A stretch of DNA of 64,000 bases. Origin: Glandiceps talaboti (lineage: Eukaryota; Hemichordata; Enteropneusta; Spengelidae). Positions within the stretch are counted from its first letter, which is position 1. Each line of letters starts with the position of its first letter. Made by a program: the position numbers and the translations under genes. This document shows, in pieces, positions 60,701 through 64,000 of the stretch. Where the stretch lies: contig NC_135557.1 in NCBI RefSeq assembly GCF_964340395.1, positions 18,093,625 to 18,157,624 of the forward strand. Reading direction: 5' to 3'. Below the pieces are notes generated by a model, which ran no database searches, was not told where the DNA came from, and worked only from the letters and a program-made list of their open reading frames with translations.

Positions 60701-62184
60701 TGTAATCAACGTAAAAACTTAGAAATGTTGCATTTTTGTTGCCATTGTTGTATCTGGAAAATTACTGCATCATGCCAAACACGGGTTCATATAGTGGATG
60801 ACACATTACAGTACAGTTACCATATCACGTTCCCACGTCAAAAAAAATCACACTGCACTGTAAGACATGTTTAGCCATGATAGTTCTCTTCATCATGGTC
60901 AGATTTCTTATTTACACAAACAACCAGTGACGATACTCAATACACCACGGCAGGGTATACGGGTAGGGCTTTTAAGGGGGGGGGGGGGTGGCCCTTCTGT
61001 ACATATTTGTAAAGACCGAAGGAAGACGAAACCGCTTCGTGTCACTGTGTGGATGGAAATTGAAATAAAGCAAATACACAGTTTTCAAGAGGGATAGTTA
61101 TGCGACAAACCTTCTGCTATGATGAATTTGTGGGTCTACGTTCGCTAAGAGTTGGAAAGCTACATCAGCTGTTGCTACATACGATGAATCTGACTTTGGA
61201 TTATGTGATTCAGAATTTAGTGAATCGTACAGAGAGGAAGGAGAGGACTGTGATCTCTATATTATCTACAATCTATGGATATGTTTTTCTATTGTGGAAT
61301 GAATACATTCAGTCTCAGACCACTATAGTCTATAGGAACAGATTATGTGAGAATGAATATTCATAGTCTCTGGGTTCATAGTTACAAATGAAAACCTCTA
61401 CTCACAGAGTCAAAAAGTACTTGCTTGTGAATCCAAAATTTACTAGTTATTTTTTTACTCTGTGAGTGGAAATTTTATGAAATAATAGTGGATAGTGAAC
61501 AATTCGTTGTACTCTCTAAATTACTTTTATATCTAAAGATATGTTGTATCATATTAAAGTTCAAAATTATTTAATCTGTAAATGGGGGGGGGGGGGGGTT
61601 ATTATACAGGTCGTGGACGTGAACTGCATTGAGTATGGTATGGACCAGCTGTTTTCCTTATGGACCAGCAGCATTTGCTACCTGTCGGTCCTTATGACCA
61701 GTAGTCATTTTCCCTTAAGTTCACACACTGGTGTCAGATGTAGGTATCAGGCACTCACAAAAGAACAAATGACAATAAATGTAAGAGCTAAAAAGAAATT
61801 ACACTACATCAGATTTTAATCAGATTGGCCTGGGCCATACATGTAATCGACTGAAAAAAAGCTCTTAAACTACTTTCACCTTTGTTAACCCAACGTCTTT
61901 GATGGTTGTTAGACTTAAGTTTCAGTGATAACAAAAAAAAACTTTCTCGTTCCAGATTATAGATGTGTTTATGAACAAAACTCACAGAAATGCTATTTAC
62001 TTTTCTTGATATTCAAATTCTGGAAACCAATGAATTTATGAGAAATTAATTAATAATTACTGTATTAATTATTTCTTTTGTATTTATAGAAAAGTCAGTA
62101 TGTGAGAGAGAAAAAGTCCAGTGTGGTGCCGGTAGAGAATGTGCAGAGACAGAAGATGGAGAACCAACCTGTGTTTGCATCAAG
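45007..62184 (+). CDS. SPARC: SPARC-like (osteonectin) secreted matrix protein, N-terminal exons only
   Basis: Four coding exons with consistent phases: 45007-45009 (ATG only, then GTAAGA), 45113-45193, 59830-59875 and 62090-62184; the gene runs off the window. Exon 2 completes a signal peptide (M-AFKSLTLVLFAVVLVAVVLG) and KEHQFDK. Exon 3 gives a short charged segment (EKIDEKVEKPVREMK). Exon 4 starts the follistatin-like domain with the spacing C-x6-C-x5-C-x9-C-V-C (CEREKVQC ... CVCIK), close to SPARC's CxxxxC..C..CVC pattern. The acidic N-terminal region is much shorter than in vertebrate SPARC. SPARC is a calcium- and collagen-binding basement membrane protein; the EC domain that would settle identity is outside. 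SPARC-like 1, SMOC or another follistatin-domain protein remain possible. Confidence 0.7.
45478..45518. repeat. (GT)n microsatellite
   Basis: About 20 GT units inside intron 2 of the SPARC-like gene. Confidence 0.93.
46739..46779. mobile_element. 26-bp perfect palindrome with 7-8 bp target-site duplication
   Basis: The insert 46747-46772 is self-complementary: CATAGACCCTACA followed by its exact complement. GTAGCAT flanks it directly on both sides (46740-46746 and 46773-46779; GGTAGCAT if one base is shared). Both ends are the same CATAGAC/GTCTATG found on the insertion at 29130. Confidence 0.8.
48482..48556. mobile_element. MITE remnant, family T
   Basis: It runs from GTAGTCTGGATGTCAACTG to AATTAGACTAC and shares GGTATAAATCGTAACGATAC with the copy at 15188. 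TTCACAC lies directly on both sides, a likely 7-bp target duplication. Confidence 0.75.
48684..48770. repeat. (GTCT)n microsatellite
   Basis: About 19 GTCT units with a few interruptions, flanked by T-rich and TATC-type sequence. Confidence 0.95.
49282..49347. mobile_element. MITE remnant, family T (diverged)
   Basis: GAGTCTGTCTTGATGCCAAC at the left and GTACTAGACTA at the right match the family ends; the interior has lost the ATCGTAACGATAC core. Confidence 0.6.
50012..50281. mobile_element. 270-bp MITE with CAGG(G/T)GTGAACAAATC ends, copy 1
   Basis: The left end CAGGTGTGAACAAATCCACT is the near complement of the right end GATTTGTTCACCCCTG (with one extra T/A). ACATT lies directly on both sides. 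The interior repeats the word GGACCA/TGGTCC in both directions. About 95% of bases match 58440-58708. The end sequence resembles hAT-type non-autonomous elements, but the 5-bp flanking repeat does not settle the family. Confidence 0.85.
51067..51197. repeat. Foldback element with two nested arm pairs
   Basis: The outer arms CTGCTAGACC and GGTCTAGCAG are followed by CTCGGGCT / AGCCTGAG; the inner arms GGCAACCAAAGGTCGC and GCGACCTTTGGTTGC pair nearly perfectly. Length is about 131 bases. Confidence 0.8.
52290..52630. repeat. Old direct duplication interrupted by a family T MITE
   Basis: CTTTATTTGAATACAATCTA with CCATTGTCACAGG and TTGAACTTGAATGATGCTGG recur as TTATTTGAAAACAATCTATT with CCATTGCCACAGG and TTGAACTTGAATAATACTGC. 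The MITE at 52437-52506 lies between. Confidence 0.65.
52437..52506. mobile_element. MITE remnant, family T (inverted)
   Basis: In reverse orientation it runs from TAGTCTAGAG to CCAGACTA and contains GTATAGTTACGATTTACACC, the complement-type core of the family. Confidence 0.75.
53250..53650. repeat. Minisatellite, unit about 69 bp, six copies
   Basis: Units start with (A)TGAGGTCACAACACAGGAGG and contain AACACAGGGACCTGTGA and CAAACTTTGTCAACATT. Starts lie near 53254, 53321, 53387, 53457, 53525 and 53595. Each unit contains the short palindrome CAGGGACCTG. Copies differ at several sites. Confidence 0.92.
54537..54867. repeat. Inverted-repeat element, CTGTAGACTTGAAG ends
   Basis: The left CTGTAGACTTGAAG ... 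CACTATTTCCGCTA mirrors the right TAGCGGAAATAGT ... CTTCAAGTCTACAG over about 45 bases with a few mismatches. Length is about 331 bases, with no coding content. Confidence 0.8.
56363..56455. repeat. (CATA)n microsatellite
   Basis: About 23 CATA units with CACA and CATG variants. Confidence 0.93.
56556..56745. repeat. Minisatellite, unit about 26-27 bp, seven copies
   Basis: Units contain GTGTGCCTGCCATGGTACAT and GTAGATG or GTAGGGATG. Length varies slightly between units. Minus-strand frames stay open and read His-Gly-Arg-His-type repeats, which I regard as artefacts. Confidence 0.92.
57372..57452. mobile_element. MITE remnant, family T (inverted, diverged)
   Basis: It contains CCTAGATCCTATATGGTATC, ATTTATACCTCCACT and GGCATCCAGACTGG in the family order, read in reverse. 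Confidence 0.65.
57515..57730. repeat. Tandem duplication, period about 110 bp
   Basis: AAAGGTCAACATG(TG)TTCATGGCCAGG followed by TGCCTTCCTG occurs twice, near 57525 and 57630. Confidence 0.75.
58346..58431. mobile_element. MITE remnant, family T
   Basis: It runs from AGTCTAGATGCCAATGTGG to GGGACTAGACTA with core GTGTAAATTGTAATGATACC. It directly abuts the 269-bp element at 58440. Confidence 0.75.
58440..58708. mobile_element. 269-bp MITE with CAGGGGTGAACAAATC ends, copy 2
   Basis: CAGGGGTGAACAAATC at the left and GATTTGTTCACCCCTG at the right are exact inverted repeats apart from one base at the join. It is nearly identical to 50012-50281, so both moved or were copied recently. Confidence 0.88.
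58760..59180. other. CpG-richer patch without a recognised gene
   Basis: CpG-containing words (ACGACG, CCCGCG, GGGCGATCCG, GGCGCC, TTCGGC) are denser here than in the surrounding intron. Short frames (to about 100 codons) carry no known motif. It could be an alternative promoter, an enhancer or an unmutated young repeat. Confidence 0.35.
60067..60348. mobile_element. 282-bp MITE with 28-30 bp terminal inverted repeats
   Basis: The left TCTGACACAATATACCATAG plus GTGTTCTC mirrors the right GAGAACAC plus CTATGGTATTGTGTCAGA with one extra base. It lies in intron 3 of the SPARC-like gene. No obvious target duplication. Confidence 0.85.
61388..61474. repeat. Short inverted repeat
   Basis: AAAACCTCTACTCACAGAGT and AAAAAGTA pair with TTTTTTACTCTGTGAGTGG and AAATTTT over about 27 bases, around a 35-base centre, in intron 3 of the SPARC-like gene. 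Confidence 0.7.
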
Positions 62185-62586
62185 GTAAGATTGAAAATTT
62201 TACAAGTTATGTATTTGTCATAACGCGTTCCTCCTATTGGGATTTTATAGTTACTCTTAGTTCCACTGTCTTTATATATATACATATACAACTCACAATT
62301 ATACATGATTGACTCTATGTTAATTATTCTGTAAGATACACATGATGCCACATACCGTAAAGCTTGAAATTTTCACTAAAGACTTATTTTTGCTAAAGAC
62401 TTATTTTCACTAATTTTGCTGGAAAACACAAAAATCAGTAGTTACTAAATTGTCTTCTTGTTTATAAACACAATGTACCAGTCTGGTAATTGGTAAACAA
62501 AATTAGTCTTTGAGAACTAGCTGAAGACTGTAAAATTGCAAAATTTTGTAGTAGCGAAAATATCTAGGTTTACAGTAAGCTTTGTT

Positions 62587-63990
62587 TTTAGCACAACTGA
62601 ACTTGTTCAGTAGTGCTATAGGGATCGCCCGGCGTCTGTCTGTCTGTGTGTGTGTGTGTGTGGATGTGTGTGTGTGTGTGTGTGTGTGTAAACAACTTAA
62701 AGTCAAAAACTGCTGAACCGATTGCCATGATATTTGGTGGGTCCATTACCTTGGGTGTCTAGTTGGGAAATTGTTCAAATCAAAATGATCGCATCACAGG
62801 TGTGTGATTTGGGTCAAAAAATGTGATTTTTGGTCAAAAAACTTAAACTCAGAAACTACTGGGCAGATTGGTGCGAAATTTGGTGGGAACATTCTTAAGG
62901 GGGTGTAAAGTAAGATTTGTTCATGACATGATGATTCCATCAGTGATATGCAAATTAGGGCTAATAATGTGTCTTTTTTGTTAAAAATCTCTAATTCCAA
63001 AAGTACCGAGCAGATGGGGCTGAAATTTAATGAGAATGTATCTAGGGATGTATGGATGAAGAAATATTAAGCATACAATGAGTCCATGAGTGATATGCAA
63101 ATTAGGTGTAAAAATGTTCATTTTTGGTCAAAAACTTATATCTCAAAATGTATTTGGTCACTGAGTCTGAAACTTGGTGAGATGTTTCTGAAAGTGTTAT
63201 TCTGCAGATTTTCTTCAAAACATTTTGACAAAATTGGCCCTAGCGACCATGACCACGCCCTTAGCAACGACCAAATGGCAGTATTTTTGGGTCAAATGAC
63301 AACATCATCTGGTAGGCAAATGAGTAAACATTCAAAAAATGTATGTAAATACCCTAGCAACCATGACCACGCCCATAGCAACAGCCAAATGGTCGTGTAT
63401 TTCACAAAGATAACAACAGGGATTAATAGACAATTGAATAAATATTCAAAAAATGTATGTAAATTTGCCTAGCAACAAGACCACGCCCATAGCAACAGCC
63501 AAAGAATCACGCATATTGCAAAGATAACAACAGGAATAGAAAGACAAATGAATAAACATTTCAAAAACTGTATGCAAATGCACCTAGCAACAAGACCACG
63601 CCCATAGCAACAGCCAAATGATCACATATATTGCATAGATAACAACGGGGATTAATAGACAATTGAATAAACATTCAAATGATATATGTAAATATGCCTA
63701 GCAACAAGACCACGCCCATAGCAACAGCCAAATAATCACATATATTGAAAAGATAATATCAGGAATTCATACACAAGTGAACAAAAACATACAAAAATGT
63801 ATGCAAATATATCTAACAACATGACCACGCCCATAGCAACAGCCAAATGATAGCATATATCATAAAGATAGCAACATGGTTGGATAGGCAACTGGGTAGC
63901 CATTCAACATTCAACAAACTAACTTATTGTTAGCATGGACTACCATATAGATAAACATTTTTAGAAACTGTACAGTTGTGCTACAACGCC
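62587..63990. mobile_element. Large non-autonomous repeat element with internal 115-bp array
   Basis: The left end TAGCACAACTGAAC and the right end GTACAGTTGTGCTA are near-complementary. A subterminal hairpin (CACAACTGAACTTGTTCAGTAGTG) and a TG/GTCT microsatellite follow the left end. The interior has duplicated strings such as TCAAAAACTGCTGAACCGAT and CAGAAACTACTGGGCAGATT. Then come about six units with GACCACGCCCATAGCAACAG near 63250, 63365, 63480, 63594, 63708 and 63824. No transposase frame is present. A right-end fragment lies at 43135-43500. Confidence 0.75.
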
Positions 63991-64000
63991 ATTGGCGGTA

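Overview
This is a piece of nuclear DNA from an animal, most likely a marine invertebrate. It is AT-rich, with spliced genes (GT..AG introns), long microsatellites and many short inverted-repeat transposons. Two widely conserved animal genes are recognisable: MRPL37 (mitoribosomal protein mL37) and a SPARC-like gene. I cannot fix the phylum from sequence alone; cephalochordate, hemichordate, mollusc and brachiopod all remain possible.

Layout. (1) 1-9000: no convincing gene; simple repeats and several dispersed repeats. (2) 9009-12406: a gene for a secreted, cysteine-free, glutamate-rich repeat protein, with a TATA box, a non-coding first exon, one coding exon and a poly(A) signal. (3) 15302-16354: an intronless SLC35G-like (EamA/DMT) membrane transporter, directly downstream of a 71-bp transposon remnant with perfect target-site duplications. 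(4) 19652-36524: a tandem duplication of about 8.2 kb. Each copy holds a four-exon gene for a secreted protein with signal peptide, two C-type lectin domains, a Thr/Pro mucin-like linker and a PAN/apple-like C-terminus. The duplicated unit also carried the end of MRPL37; in the left copy this is a decayed exon fragment. (5) 36086-42571, minus strand: a complete seven-exon MRPL37 gene of 388 codons whose introns are full of foldback elements and contain one tRNA-derived SINE. (6) 45007-62184, plus strand: the first four coding exons of a SPARC-like gene (start codon, signal peptide, short acidic segment, start of the follistatin-like domain), with a 14.6-kb intron; the rest lies beyond the window. 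(7) 62587 to the end: a long repeat element with an internal array of about 115-bp units.

How the genes relate. There is no operon-like logic. The lectin pair looks like a young, changing immune- or mucus-type recognition gene family, with both EPN sugar-binding motifs present in each copy. MRPL37 and SPARC are divergently placed housekeeping or matrix genes. The most unusual items are the acidic repeat protein, the rapid divergence between the lectin copies (linker length, many replacement changes), and two tiny perfect or near-perfect palindromes that look like very small mobile insertions because each is flanked by a 7-8 bp direct repeat. One of them has a clean empty site in the paralogous copy.
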